From contig NZ_CP098806.1 in NCBI RefSeq assembly GCF_023822005.2, forward strand, positions 2,604,001-2,668,000: DNA of 64,000 nt. Reading direction: 5' to 3'. The position numbers and the translations under genes are program-made. Source of the DNA: Dyadobacter fanqingshengii. GTDB taxonomy: Bacteria > Bacteroidota > Bacteroidia > Cytophagales > Spirosomataceae. Positions 33,942-42,254 of the stretch are shown piece after piece (the stretch's first letter is position 1; every line of letters begins with the position of its first letter). The notes beneath the pieces are model-generated. The model searched no databases. It was not told the origin of the DNA and saw only the letters and a list, made by a program, of their open reading frames with translations.

Positions 33942-34925
33942 ATGAATCCAAATGAAATACCTGTCGGCATAGTTGGTTTGGGGTTAATGGGCTGCAGCAT
34001 TGTTACTTGCTTGTTGATTGCAGGCCACCCGGTGGTTGCCATTGCCCCGATCAGCGCAGACTTGCTTCATGCGGAAAGAAGAATTAGGGAGCATTTGGAA
34101 AATGCGAAAGAAAAAGGGCTGGTCGAAAACGGGCCGGAATTTTATTTAAAAAATCTGATCATTACAGAGGATTACGCCGAGCTCAAACTGTGCAAAATTG
34201 TGAATGAATGCACGATTGAAAACATTGATATTAAAGAATCTGTTTATAAAAAAGTGGAAGCGGTTATTGCACCGGATGCATTATTATCCAGCAACACTTC
34301 TGCCATCCCCATCAGCCAGTTGCAGAAATTAACGCTTCATCCTGAACGCTTTCTGGGTTTGCATTGGACAGAGCCAGCGCATACGACGCGCTTTCTGGAA
34401 GTGATCTGCGGAGATGATACGGACATTAAAAATGGCGAATATTTATACGAACTTTCCCACAAATGGGGCAAAGAACCGATCCTGGTAAGGAAGGACATTG
34501 CCGGATTTATCACCAACCGGCTCATGTACGCCATGTATCGCGAAGCCATCAGCCTGGTTGAAAACGGTTATGCTACCATTGAAGATGTCGACCGCTCCTG
34601 CCGCAATAATGCAGGTTATTTTATGACCTTAGTCGGCGTGTTCCGCTGGATGGACCTGACAGGCGTTCCCGCCTACCACACCGTCATGAAAAATCTGCTC
34701 CCTACATTAAACAACAGCACCGAAGTCCCTGAACTCATCGATAAAGTTGTCCGTGAAGGCGGCCGCGGCGTGGCCAATTCCCACGGTTTCTACAACTACG
34801 AACCCGGCGAAGCCGAGGTCTGGGAGGAGACATTTAAGGAATTCACCTACGAAATCAGGCAGCTGGCATTAAAATATCCAGCGGATGTTGTGAAGAAAAG
34901 GTTGGCTGCGAAGGGGGAAAGTTAA
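33942..34925 (+). CDS. 3-hydroxyacyl-CoA dehydrogenase family protein
   Basis: A 327-residue NAD-dependent dehydrogenase. The Rossmann fold starts at PVGIVGLGLMGCSIVTCLLIAGH (GxGxxG inside). Later motifs SSNTSAIPISQL and LHWTEPAHTTRFLEVICG carry the catalytic histidine region, and DIAGFITNRLMYAMYREAISLVENG is the start of the C-terminal helical domain. It should oxidise a 3-hydroxyacyl-CoA to the 3-oxo form, or act on a similar hydroxy acid; the substitution of WTEPAH for the usual FFNPVH suggests a non-standard substrate. The start at 33942 is chosen because the longer frame runs into the csbD terminator. Confidence 0.88.
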   Translation: MNPNEIPVGIVGLGLMGCSIVTCLLIAGHPVVAIAPISADLLHAERRIREHLENAKEKGLVENGPEFYLKNLIITEDYAELKLCKIVNECTIENIDIKESVYKKVEAVIAPDALLSSNTSAIPISQLQKLTLHPERFLGLHWTEPAHTTRFLEVICGDDTDIKNGEYLYELSHKWGKEPILVRKDIAGFITNRLMYAMYREAISLVENGYATIEDVDRSCRNNAGYFMTLVGVFRWMDLTGVPAYHTVMKNLLPTLNNSTEVPELIDKVVREGGRGVANSHGFYNYEPGEAEVWEETFKEFTYEIRQLALKYPADVVKKRLAAKGES

Positions 34926-34928
34926 TGT

Positions 34929-35213
34929 CTATTTGGGAGGAAATTTCTTATAAATATCACCTCTTGACTGAATGGTAAGGATGGAAACGATTTTAATCGT
35001 GCCTTCATGGTATTTCAGACCGATTCTGTAACCGCCAATGCGGATTCTATAATATTCTTTGTTGGCTTTACCCTGTATCAGTGAACAATCAGGGATGTCC
35101 ATAATGTGTTCTACAGCCTTAATTGTATTTAAAACAATAGCGACTTGCCGTTGAATGTAATCGGGACAGCGTTTTAATTCTTTTACAAATGTCTTTTCAA
35201 CAACTAGTTCCAT
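34929..35213 (-). CDS. RelE/ParE-family toxin
   Basis: A 94-residue RelE/ParE-superfamily protein. It has the fold order helix-helix-beta4: FVKELKRCPDYIQRQVAIVL, LIQGKANKEYYRIRIGGYRIGLKY and a final RGDIYKKFPP. The YYRIRIGGYRIGLKY stretch with its arginine is the conserved core of ribosome-dependent mRNA interferase or gyrase-targeting toxins. It overlaps the upstream HTH gene by 10 bases, giving antitoxin-toxin order and translational coupling. A C-terminal R-G-D-I-Y-K pattern is typical. Target (ribosome or gyrase) cannot be told. It lies three bases from a convergent dehydrogenase stop. Confidence 0.88.
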   Translation of the reverse strand: MELVVEKTFVKELKRCPDYIQRQVAIVLNTIKAVEHIMDIPDCSLIQGKANKEYYRIRIGGYRIGLKYHEGTIKIVSILTIQSRGDIYKKFPPK

Positions 35214-35494
35214 CCCATCTCTTTTTGGAACTGCTCGAAGGTTAATGTGTCTCCTTTATCCCGGTTCTTCAAAATTTCTAACAAAAATATATCTTCGAGC
35301 TCCTGATTTTCAATCACTTTCAATACTTTTTCAATTTCCTCCACAGACCAATTTCCTCGTTTCTTCTTTTGTGAAAAATTCGGTGCAGGAATGCCGGTTT
35401 TCTCAGCGATATAAGCATTCTTATATCCAGACCTGTCAATCAGAATTCCCAAATGACTTCTCAGATCTTTATAATCTTCAATAATACCCAGCAT
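35204..35494 (-). CDS. HTH-domain antitoxin
   Basis: A 96-residue protein with an N-terminal HTH (about 20-50) containing AYIAEKTGIPAPNFSQKKKRGNW, an Xre-like arrangement, and a C-terminal acidic helical tail (FLLEILKNRDKGD) that likely wraps the toxin. It precedes and overlaps the RelE/ParE-type gene by 10 bases. A perfect 18-bp palindrome sits 26 bases upstream of its ATG, a strong candidate for autorepression by the antitoxin or the complex. Confidence 0.82.
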   Translation of the reverse strand: MLGIIEDYKDLRSHLGILIDRSGYKNAYIAEKTGIPAPNFSQKKKRGNWSVEEIEKVLKVIENQELEDIFLLEILKNRDKGDTLTFEQFQKEMGWN

Positions 35495-35520
35495 TTTTTA
35501 AGAACATTGATGTTTCAAAG

Positions 35521-35538
35521 ATTAGTAATATTACTAAT
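35521..35538. promoter_or_regulatory. palindromic operator of the RelE-type toxin-antitoxin operon
   Basis: ATTAGTAATATTACTAAT is a perfect 18-bp palindrome, with no spacer, 26 bases before the antitoxin ATG. It overlaps the expected promoter position, since a near-match to the -7 box (AATCTTTG after an extra base) lies immediately downstream on the minus strand. Binding by the HTH antitoxin is inferred. Confidence 0.7.
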
Positions 35539-35771
35539 AAATTTTTGTTAAATTGCTAATATCAGTTTAAAATTATGGTTGCAATAACCAGCTCCCCTTA
35601 CATTATACACATTCATAATATCCACAATATTCCTTCCATTTCCTTTCCTTCACAACGATCCTTTTTGCTGAAAAACTGGTTCTTCATATAAGACTTCGTT
35701 AGCTTTGGACGGCTGGCTTTTAGGCGGCCGGGGAGCTTTGAATGCTTCCTATTTTTTAGTAAAATAATTCC

Positions 35772-37088
35772 ATGATGGATGATTTTATAGCTGCCCGATC
35801 TCAGATGGCCCTTTCGCTGGGCTTTCACATTATATTTTCCTGTATTGGCATGGTTATGCCGTTTTTTATGGCCGTAGCGCATTTTTACTGGCTCAGGACC
35901 AACAACATTGTTTACAAAAACGTCACAAAAGCATGGAGCAAAGGCGTCGCGATCTTTTTTGCAACGGGCGCGGTTTCGGGAACTGTCCTATCGTTTGAGC
36001 TTGGACTGTTGTGGCCGGAATTCATGAAACATGCAGGCCCTATTTTCGGAATGCCGTTCTCGCTGGAAGGAACGGCATTTTTTATTGAAGCAATCGCCCT
36101 GGGATTCTTCCTCTACGGCTGGGACCGGTTCAACAAATGGTTCCACTGGTTCACGGGCGTCGTTGTCGGCGTGAGCGGGCTTGCTTCGGGAATCCTTGTT
36201 GTGGCGGCTAATGCGTGGATGAACAGCCCGGCCGGCTTCGATTTCGTCGATGGCCAGTATATCAACATTGATCCCATTGAGGCCATGTTCAACGACGCGT
36301 GGTTTTCACAAGCGCTCCATATGACGATCGCTGCATTTGTGGCGACCGGTTTTGCGGTGGCGGGTGTGCACGCATTGATGATCCTGAGAGGGCAAAATGT
36401 ACTTTTTCATACCAAATCATTCACCATAGCGGCCATTTTCGGATGTGTTGCGGCGATTTTGCAACCATTAAGCGGCGATATCTCAGCCAAAGACGTTGCT
36501 ATCCGCCAACCAGCCAAGTTGGCCGCAATGGAAGCGCATTTTCACACAGAAAAATCTGCTTCATTAATTGTGGGCGGCATCCCCGACGAAAAGAACAAAA
36601 AGGTGGATTATGCGATAAAGCTGCCTGGTTTCCTGAGCTTTCTGGCACATGGTGATTTTAAATCGGAAGTGACCGGCCTGGACAGAATTCCGGAAGAAAA
36701 CCAGCCGCCTGTCGCAATCACACATTATGCTTTCCAGATTATGGTCGGTATGGGCATGGCGATGATGCTGGTTGCTGTCCTTTATTTTCTGGCGCTCTGG
36801 AAAAAGAAACACTGGCTCACAAGTCGCTGGCTGTTGAAATTATTTGTGGCTGCAACCCCACTGGGCTTTATTGCCGTGGAAGCTGGGTGGACAGTAACAG
36901 AAGTTGGCCGACAGCCCTGGATCATTCACAATGTCATGCGAACGGCCGACGCGGTTACCCCTATGCCCGGCATAGCTTACTCATTCTATTTGTTCAGCGC
37001 GGTTTACGTTTCCCTTGCAATCATCGTAGTTTTTATGCTCTACCGCCAGATCAAAATGGTCGGAGTACTTTACGACAAACAACATTAA
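35772..37088 (+). CDS. cydA: cytochrome bd ubiquinol oxidase subunit I
   Basis: A 438-residue polytopic membrane protein, the haem- and quinol-binding subunit of a bd-type terminal oxidase that reduces oxygen to water with high affinity. The N-terminal RSQMALSLGFHIIF contains the haem b595 histidine (His19). The GRQPW motif is present, and the quinol-binding loop between helices 6 and 7 (after the LSGDISAKDVA stretch) is the short form, so the protein is shorter than the 522-residue E. coli CydA. It is followed 34 bases later by cydB. A second ATG one codon in is an alternative start. No small CydX/CydH gene was found next to cydB. Confidence 0.95.
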   Translation: MMDDFIAARSQMALSLGFHIIFSCIGMVMPFFMAVAHFYWLRTNNIVYKNVTKAWSKGVAIFFATGAVSGTVLSFELGLLWPEFMKHAGPIFGMPFSLEGTAFFIEAIALGFFLYGWDRFNKWFHWFTGVVVGVSGLASGILVVAANAWMNSPAGFDFVDGQYINIDPIEAMFNDAWFSQALHMTIAAFVATGFAVAGVHALMILRGQNVLFHTKSFTIAAIFGCVAAILQPLSGDISAKDVAIRQPAKLAAMEAHFHTEKSASLIVGGIPDEKNKKVDYAIKLPGFLSFLAHGDFKSEVTGLDRIPEENQPPVAITHYAFQIMVGMGMAMMLVAVLYFLALWKKKHWLTSRWLLKLFVAATPLGFIAVEAGWTVTEVGRQPWIIHNVMRTADAVTPMPGIAYSFYLFSAVYVSLAIIVVFMLYRQIKMVGVLYDKQH

Positions 37089-37122
37089 ACATTCGCTCAT
37101 TCAGTCATTCAGCCATTAAATA

Positions 37123-38145
37123 ATGCTCTACGTAGTCATCACTTTCTTATGGGCCTCCATCCTCCTTTATCTCCTGCTTGGAGGGGCCGATTTTGGTGCA
37201 GGGATCATCGAGCTTTTCACGTCGCGAAGAAACAAAGCCGTGACGCGCAAGACATTATATGGTGCTATCGGGCCGATCTGGGAGGCCAATCATATGTGGC
37301 TGATCATTGCTATAGTGATCCTGTTCGTAGGATTTCCGGTGATCTACTCAACCATGTCCATTCACCTGCATATCCCGCTGACGATCATGCTTTTGGGCAT
37401 TATAGCCCGCGGAACGGCCTTCACTTTCCGGCATTATGACGCCGTGGTAGATGATATGCAACATTTATACAACACCATTTTTGCCGTTTCAAGCTTTATA
37501 ACACCATTGTTTCTGGGGATTATTGCGGGAAGCGCCGTTTCCGGGCATATTGATCCGCAGGCGGACACCTTTCTTTCGGCTTATATTTTCAGCTGGCTCC
37601 ACTGGTTTTCGGTTGCTGTGGGCATGTTCACGGTTGCCATTTGCGGCTTCCTGGCCTCCGTTTACTTGATTGGCGAAACAGATAATGATCAGGACAGGCT
37701 TCGTTTTGCACACAAAGCGCAGTTTTTCAACATTGCCGCAGTGCTATGCGGCATTCTCGTGTTTATTGCGGCTTACATCGAGCACATTCCGCTGATCGAC
37801 TGGGTTTTTGGCAACTGGGTAGGACGGATCGCCATTATTTCTGCCACACTTTCGCTCGTCTGGATGTGGTCGCTACTTTACCAGGGTAAGCTTGCATTAC
37901 TCCGCCCGCTGGCCGGATTCCAGGTGACAATGATCTTATTGACAACGACTTATAAACATTTCCCTAATATTGTTATTCTAAAAGGAGGCGGTTATCTGTC
38001 GCTCCTTGAACACAGCGGACAGGAAAAGACAATGGAGGCGCTTGCACTCGCATTGCTGATCGGAAGCGTTTTTATCCTCCCTGCCCTATTCTATCTAATT
38101 TACAGTTTTCAGAAAAAACCTTTGGACCACGCGGCTGAACATTAG
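37123..38145 (+). CDS. cydB: cytochrome bd ubiquinol oxidase subunit II
   Basis: A 340-residue membrane protein that pairs with CydA. The start LWASILLYLLLGGADFGAG (the GADFGAG motif) and IGPIWEANHMWLI are the family signatures. About eight transmembrane helices are visible by hydrophobicity. It is translated from an ATG 34 bases after the cydA stop, so the two form one operon. It gives the bacterium a respiratory branch that works at low oxygen. Its stop is followed after about 120 bases by a LytTR regulator on the same strand. Confidence 0.95.
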   Translation: MLYVVITFLWASILLYLLLGGADFGAGIIELFTSRRNKAVTRKTLYGAIGPIWEANHMWLIIAIVILFVGFPVIYSTMSIHLHIPLTIMLLGIIARGTAFTFRHYDAVVDDMQHLYNTIFAVSSFITPLFLGIIAGSAVSGHIDPQADTFLSAYIFSWLHWFSVAVGMFTVAICGFLASVYLIGETDNDQDRLRFAHKAQFFNIAAVLCGILVFIAAYIEHIPLIDWVFGNWVGRIAIISATLSLVWMWSLLYQGKLALLRPLAGFQVTMILLTTTYKHFPNIVILKGGGYLSLLEHSGQEKTMEALALALLIGSVFILPALFYLIYSFQKKPLDHAAEH

Positions 38146-38268
38146 CCTAAGAATCATCCATAACAGCCGGTGGCACATCCGACAGGCGCAAATTTCTCAA
38201 TTACCAATATTTTGGAATGCGAGAGAAATGCAAGGGGCCTCGCATTAAAAGTGCCCCGCCCCCCTGTT

Positions 38269-39021
38269 ATGATCAAAGTTTTAATTGTTGATGACGAACT
38301 GACCGCGCGGAATTTCCTGCACCGCCTGATCATTGATTTTGTTCCTGAAATTTCAGAGGTCCGCATCGCGCGGTCTGCGGCGGACGCACGCAATATCTTG
38401 CACGATTTTGAGCCCGATATAGCATTTGTCGACATCGAAATGCCTTATCAGAATGGTTTTGAACTGCTGATAAAACTGAAAAATCCGCAGTTCGATGTGA
38501 TATTTACAACCGCACACAACAAATATGCAATCCAGGCGCTTCGTTTCAGTGCATTGGACTATTTGCTGAAACCAATCGACCCGAAAGAGCTCATCGGTGC
38601 CATGCAGCGCTATCTCGCCAAGCGCTCCACTTCGCCCAGGAGGCGGAAGGTCTATGAAAATTTTATCCAAAATGCTGAAAGGAAGGACCCAAATGAGTTT
38701 CGGTTGGCCGTCACGTCTTCAAAAGGCGCCTTCTTTTTTCCACTCTCCGAAGTCCTTCGCATTGAGTCGGACCGGAATTACTCAGTTATCCATTTGACCG
38801 AGCGGAAAAAACCTTTCGTGGCTACCAAAACACTCAAACATTATGAGGAGATTTTGGCACATTTTAAATTTATCCGCGTGCACAAATCCCACCTGGTTAA
38901 TGCTGAACACATTGTGCGCATTTCCAATAGCAACGATTACCTTGTGCTTTCAGACGGGACACATATATACATTTCACGCAGAAAAAGAGAAGCCGTTTTA
39001 AATTTGCTGAATGTTCCTTAG
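38269..39021 (+). CDS. LytTR-type response regulator (orphan)
   Basis: A 250-residue two-component response regulator. The receiver domain (about 1-118) has the acidic pair VDDE, the phosphoacceptor Asp55 in IAFVDIEMP, and the conserved Lys in LLKPID. The C-terminal LytTR DNA-binding domain (about 145-248) includes FFPLSEVLRIESDRNYSVIH and HFKFIRVHKSHLVNAEHI. No histidine kinase of the LytS/YpdA type lies near it, so its partner is elsewhere or it acts alone. The start at 38269 (MIKVLIVDDE) is chosen because the frame from 38170 would add a 33-residue non-homologous tail. Confidence 0.93.
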   Translation: MIKVLIVDDELTARNFLHRLIIDFVPEISEVRIARSAADARNILHDFEPDIAFVDIEMPYQNGFELLIKLKNPQFDVIFTTAHNKYAIQALRFSALDYLLKPIDPKELIGAMQRYLAKRSTSPRRRKVYENFIQNAERKDPNEFRLAVTSSKGAFFFPLSEVLRIESDRNYSVIHLTERKKPFVATKTLKHYEEILAHFKFIRVHKSHLVNAEHIVRISNSNDYLVLSDGTHIYISRRKREAVLNLLNVP

Positions 39022-39119
39022 GGTCATAACTTGGCAGAGAAATTCTGTCATAACAAAGTAGATACGCCGGGAAACGGCGTTACTATATCTTGTTACCAAA
39101 TTCTTAACTACGGACCTCT

Positions 39120-40373
39120 ATGACCGATCGTAAAACGCGGCTGGCTATCATTCTGATCACTTCTTTGTTTTTTCTGTGGGGTTTTGCCCTTAATCTCAAC
39201 CCAATTTTAATTCCGCATTTAAAGAAAGCCTGTCAATTAAGTGACTTTCAATCTGCCCTTATTGACTCCGCATCTTATATCGCCTATTTCCTGATTGCTT
39301 TACCCGCCGGGCTTTTCATGAAAAGGTTTGGTTACAAGGCGGGGATTACATTAGGCCTGCTTCTGTTTGCTTTCGGCACATTTTTATTCTATCCGGCTGC
39401 CGAACTAAGGCATTTCGGCTTTTTCCTGTTTGCATTATTCGTCATTGCCAGCGGCCTAACATTACTGGAAACGGCTGCCAATCCGTACATTACGGTTTTG
39501 GGGGATAGTGATTCTGCTACCCAACGCCTCAACTTTGCACAGTCCTTCAATGGTTTGGCCGCTTTTCTGGCGCCGTTGATGGGCGGAACATTCATTCTTT
39601 CAGGAAAAACGCTTTCTGAGCAGGAACAGCAATCCATGTCCGCCGAGCAGCTGGATAGTTATCTTAATGCTGAGGCTTCTTCCGTGCAAATGCCTTTTTT
39701 GGTTATTGGAATAGTCGTTTTGTTTGTCGCCGTGATGATCTGGCGCACAACGTTGCCAGAAATTCAGGAAGAAGAGGACACAACCGGAAAAGTTAGCGGC
39801 TCGATCTGGTCTGAAAAAAACCTGATTTTGGGTGTTATAGCGCAGTTTTTCTATGTTGGTGCACAGGTTTGTATCAGCAGCTTCTTCATTCGTTTCTCGG
39901 ATAAAGTCGCGGGGATTGATGAAAAAACGGCCGCTTATGTACTTTCCGGCGCATTTCTTAGCTTCATGATCGGGCGTTTCATAGGCACTTATCTGATGCG
40001 TTTTGTGGCTCCGCCGCGTCTGCTGGCACTTTATAGTGTTATTAATGTGGCTTTGCTGATCCTTGCCGTCCTTACCGAAGGCATGGTCGCGGTTTACGCA
40101 TTGGTAGGCGTCCAGTTCTTTATGTCCATCATGTTCCCTACGATTTTTGCGCTCAGCATCCGTGGTTTGGGAGAAAAAACCAAAATCGGCTCTTCCCTGG
40201 TCATTATGTCCATCGTTGGCGGCGCCATTTTCCCGGTTATCATGGGTCAGGTTTCAGACATTTCGTCCATTCAAACAGCCTACATTGTTCCGGCGGTTTG
40301 TTTCCTGGTGGTTCTTTATTTTGCAATCAAAAACAATTCAATTAAGCATGTGACGCTGGGTGCTTCCCATTAA
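39120..40373 (+). CDS. FucP-family sugar:H+ symporter (MFS)
   Basis: A 417-residue 12-helix major facilitator protein of the FucP/GluP group. Signatures are FFLWGFALNLNPILIPHLKKAC near the start, ASYIAYFLIALPAGLFMKRFGYK, and LTLLETAANPYITVLG; the ETAANPY stretch is diagnostic for fucose/galactose/glucose permeases in this group. It should import L-fucose or a similar hexose with a proton. Two dehydrogenase genes follow on the same strand within 40 bases each, so the sugar is probably oxidised directly rather than phosphorylated. The window contains no fucose isomerase. Confidence 0.9.
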   Translation: MTDRKTRLAIILITSLFFLWGFALNLNPILIPHLKKACQLSDFQSALIDSASYIAYFLIALPAGLFMKRFGYKAGITLGLLLFAFGTFLFYPAAELRHFGFFLFALFVIASGLTLLETAANPYITVLGDSDSATQRLNFAQSFNGLAAFLAPLMGGTFILSGKTLSEQEQQSMSAEQLDSYLNAEASSVQMPFLVIGIVVLFVAVMIWRTTLPEIQEEEDTTGKVSGSIWSEKNLILGVIAQFFYVGAQVCISSFFIRFSDKVAGIDEKTAAYVLSGAFLSFMIGRFIGTYLMRFVAPPRLLALYSVINVALLILAVLTEGMVAVYALVGVQFFMSIMFPTIFALSIRGLGEKTKIGSSLVIMSIVGGAIFPVIMGQVSDISSIQTAYIVPAVCFLVVLYFAIKNNSIKHVTLGASH

Positions 40374-40409
40374 AAATCGTCCGTATTTTTAGCTAATATT
40401 TAATCAATC

Positions 40410-41198
40410 ATGGATTTACAATTGAAAGATAAGGTCGTTATCGTAACGGGTGGCGCAAAAGGAATAGGCGAAGGCATTGTGCATGTGCTGGCAAATGAAG
40501 GCGCCATTCCCGTGATCGTCGGCCGCAATGCTGAGGACAACCAAAAAGTGGTGGATGCGCTGTCTGCCAAAGGAATTAATTCGTTCCAAGTGGTTGCAGA
40601 GCTTACAAAGCCGGAAGCGTGTGAACAAGCCGTGGCGGCTGTTGTGGAAAAGTTCGGCCGCATCGACGGCCTGGTTAATAATGCAGGTGTTAATGATGGA
40701 GTTGGGCTAGAAAATGGTGATTATGATGCGTTTATAGCTTCCCTGCACAAGAATGTCGTGCATTATTATCTGATGGCGCATTATGCATTGCCTGCGCTTA
40801 AAGCCTCCAAGGGTTCTATTGTGAATATTAGTTCAAAAACTGCGGATACGGGACAGGGAGGCACTTCTGCCTATGCGGCATCCAACGGCGGCCGCAATGC
40901 GCTGACGCGTGAATGGGCGGTTGAACTTTTGAAATATGGCATTCGCGTCAATTCGGTGATCGTTGCGGAATGCTGGACACCGCTTTATGAAAAATGGATT
41001 GAAACACTGCCGAATCCGCAGGAAAAATTGGCTTCTATTACTGCGCACATTCCTTTGGAAAACCGGATGACAACAGCCGAAGAAATCGCCAATATGACCG
41101 TTTTTCTGCTATCGCAACGTTCGAGCCACACCACGGGCCAGCTAATTTATGTAGACGGCGGCTATGTGCACCTGGACCGCGCATTGGCCAATTCCTGA
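40410..41198 (+). CDS. SDR-family dehydrogenase, L-fucose dehydrogenase-like
   Basis: A 262-residue short-chain dehydrogenase/reductase. The cofactor motif is TGGAKGIGEG (about 13-22), the NNAG motif is VNNAGVND, and the C-terminal part has VNSVIVAECWTPLYEKW, close to the WTPLWEEL helix of L-fucose dehydrogenases such as HSD17B14. The usual YxxxK active site reads YAASN (Tyr155, Asn159), so the catalytic Lys is replaced by Asn; Ser141/142 is present. It is 36 bases downstream of a FucP-type transporter, which supports an L-fucose or L-galactose role, probably oxidation at C1. Confidence 0.85.
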   Translation: MDLQLKDKVVIVTGGAKGIGEGIVHVLANEGAIPVIVGRNAEDNQKVVDALSAKGINSFQVVAELTKPEACEQAVAAVVEKFGRIDGLVNNAGVNDGVGLENGDYDAFIASLHKNVVHYYLMAHYALPALKASKGSIVNISSKTADTGQGGTSAYAASNGGRNALTREWAVELLKYGIRVNSVIVAECWTPLYEKWIETLPNPQEKLASITAHIPLENRMTTAEEIANMTVFLLSQRSSHTTGQLIYVDGGYVHLDRALANS

Positions 41199-41237
41199 TA
41201 TTCTCAACACAAAAATATAAATTAATTCCATTCAGTT

Positions 41238-42254
41238 ATGGAAGTTTTGGTTTGCACCACACCCGGGGAATTTGCCTATCAGCAAGCAGAAAAACCTGCA
41301 CTAACGCCGGGAAATACCATTATAAAAATCAAGCGGATCGGCATTTGCGGGACGGATCTGCATGCATTCGAGGGAACGCAGCCCTTCTTTAATTATCCGC
41401 GCATTCTGGGTCATGAACTGGCCGGGGAAATTGTCGAAACCGACGGCGCGCCGGGATTTTCCGTAGGTGACGCGGTGACATTTATTCCGTATTTCAATTG
41501 TGGAAAATGCATTGCCTGCCGGAACAACAAACCCAATTGCTGCACCAGCATTCGTGTTTCGGGCGTGCATATTGATGGCGGAATGTCTGAATATTTGTCG
41601 GTTCCCTCCTACTCGCTTGTGCATGGGAATGGTTTGAGTTTTGATGAGCTGGCGCTGGTGGAAATGCTCTCAATTGGCGCACACGGCATCAGACGGGCGA
41701 ATGTGGGGCAAAATGAAACGGTTTTGGTCGTTGGCGCCGGACCCATCGGACTCGGAACTATGGAATTTGCACGCATTGCAGGTGCAAATGTCATTGCACT
41801 GGACATTAATGATGGCCGATTAGCATTCTGCCGCGAAAAATTAGGCGTTGCGCACACGATTAATGCATTGACAGACAATGTTTTGGAAAAACTAAATGAG
41901 ATTACAAACGGTGATATGCCAACGGTAATCGTGGATGCGACCGGCAATTTGAGAGCCATTAATACAGCTTTCAGTTATCTCGCGCATGGCGGCCGATATG
42001 TGCTTGTGGGCTTGCAAAAAGGTGAAATCAGTTTCAGTCATCCGGAATTTCACAAGCGGGAAGCCACATTAATGAGCAGCCGCAATGCTACTCGCGTTGA
42101 TTTTGAGCATGTTATCGACAGCATGAAAGCTGGATACATTAATCCTACAACTTACATCACGCACCGCGTGACTTTTGGTCAGGTGAAAGATGAGTTTGAA
42201 GGCTGGCTCGATCCTGCCAATGGTGTTATTAAGGCGATGGTTTCTCTGAATTGA
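41238..42254 (+). CDS. zinc-dependent alcohol dehydrogenase, L-fuco/galactonate-type
   Basis: A 338-residue medium-chain zinc dehydrogenase. The catalytic zinc residues are in GICGTDLHAFEG and LGHELAGE. The structural zinc set is NCGKCIACRNNKPNCC with four cysteines. The cofactor motif is VVGAGPIGLG. Family members from Bacteroidota sugar-acid clusters oxidise L-galactonate, L-gulonate or related polyols. It sits 39 bases after the SDR gene and completes a transporter/two-dehydrogenase unit. Its TGA abuts, without overlap, the TGA of the convergent ABC permease gene. Confidence 0.87.
   Translation: MEVLVCTTPGEFAYQQAEKPALTPGNTIIKIKRIGICGTDLHAFEGTQPFFNYPRILGHELAGEIVETDGAPGFSVGDAVTFIPYFNCGKCIACRNNKPNCCTSIRVSGVHIDGGMSEYLSVPSYSLVHGNGLSFDELALVEMLSIGAHGIRRANVGQNETVLVVGAGPIGLGTMEFARIAGANVIALDINDGRLAFCREKLGVAHTINALTDNVLEKLNEITNGDMPTVIVDATGNLRAINTAFSYLAHGGRYVLVGLQKGEISFSHPEFHKREATLMSSRNATRVDFEHVIDSMKAGYINPTTYITHRVTFGQVKDEFEGWLDPANGVIKAMVSLN

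Noticed and set aside
35613..35882. An 89-codon minus-strand frame upstream of cydA
   Set aside because: It overlaps the cydA start, has no domain, and consists of Lys/His/Arg-rich shadow sequence.
36564..36812. Possible small cydX-like gene near cydAB
   Set aside because: The only short frames there are antisense to cydA, and none encodes a single TM helix after cydB.
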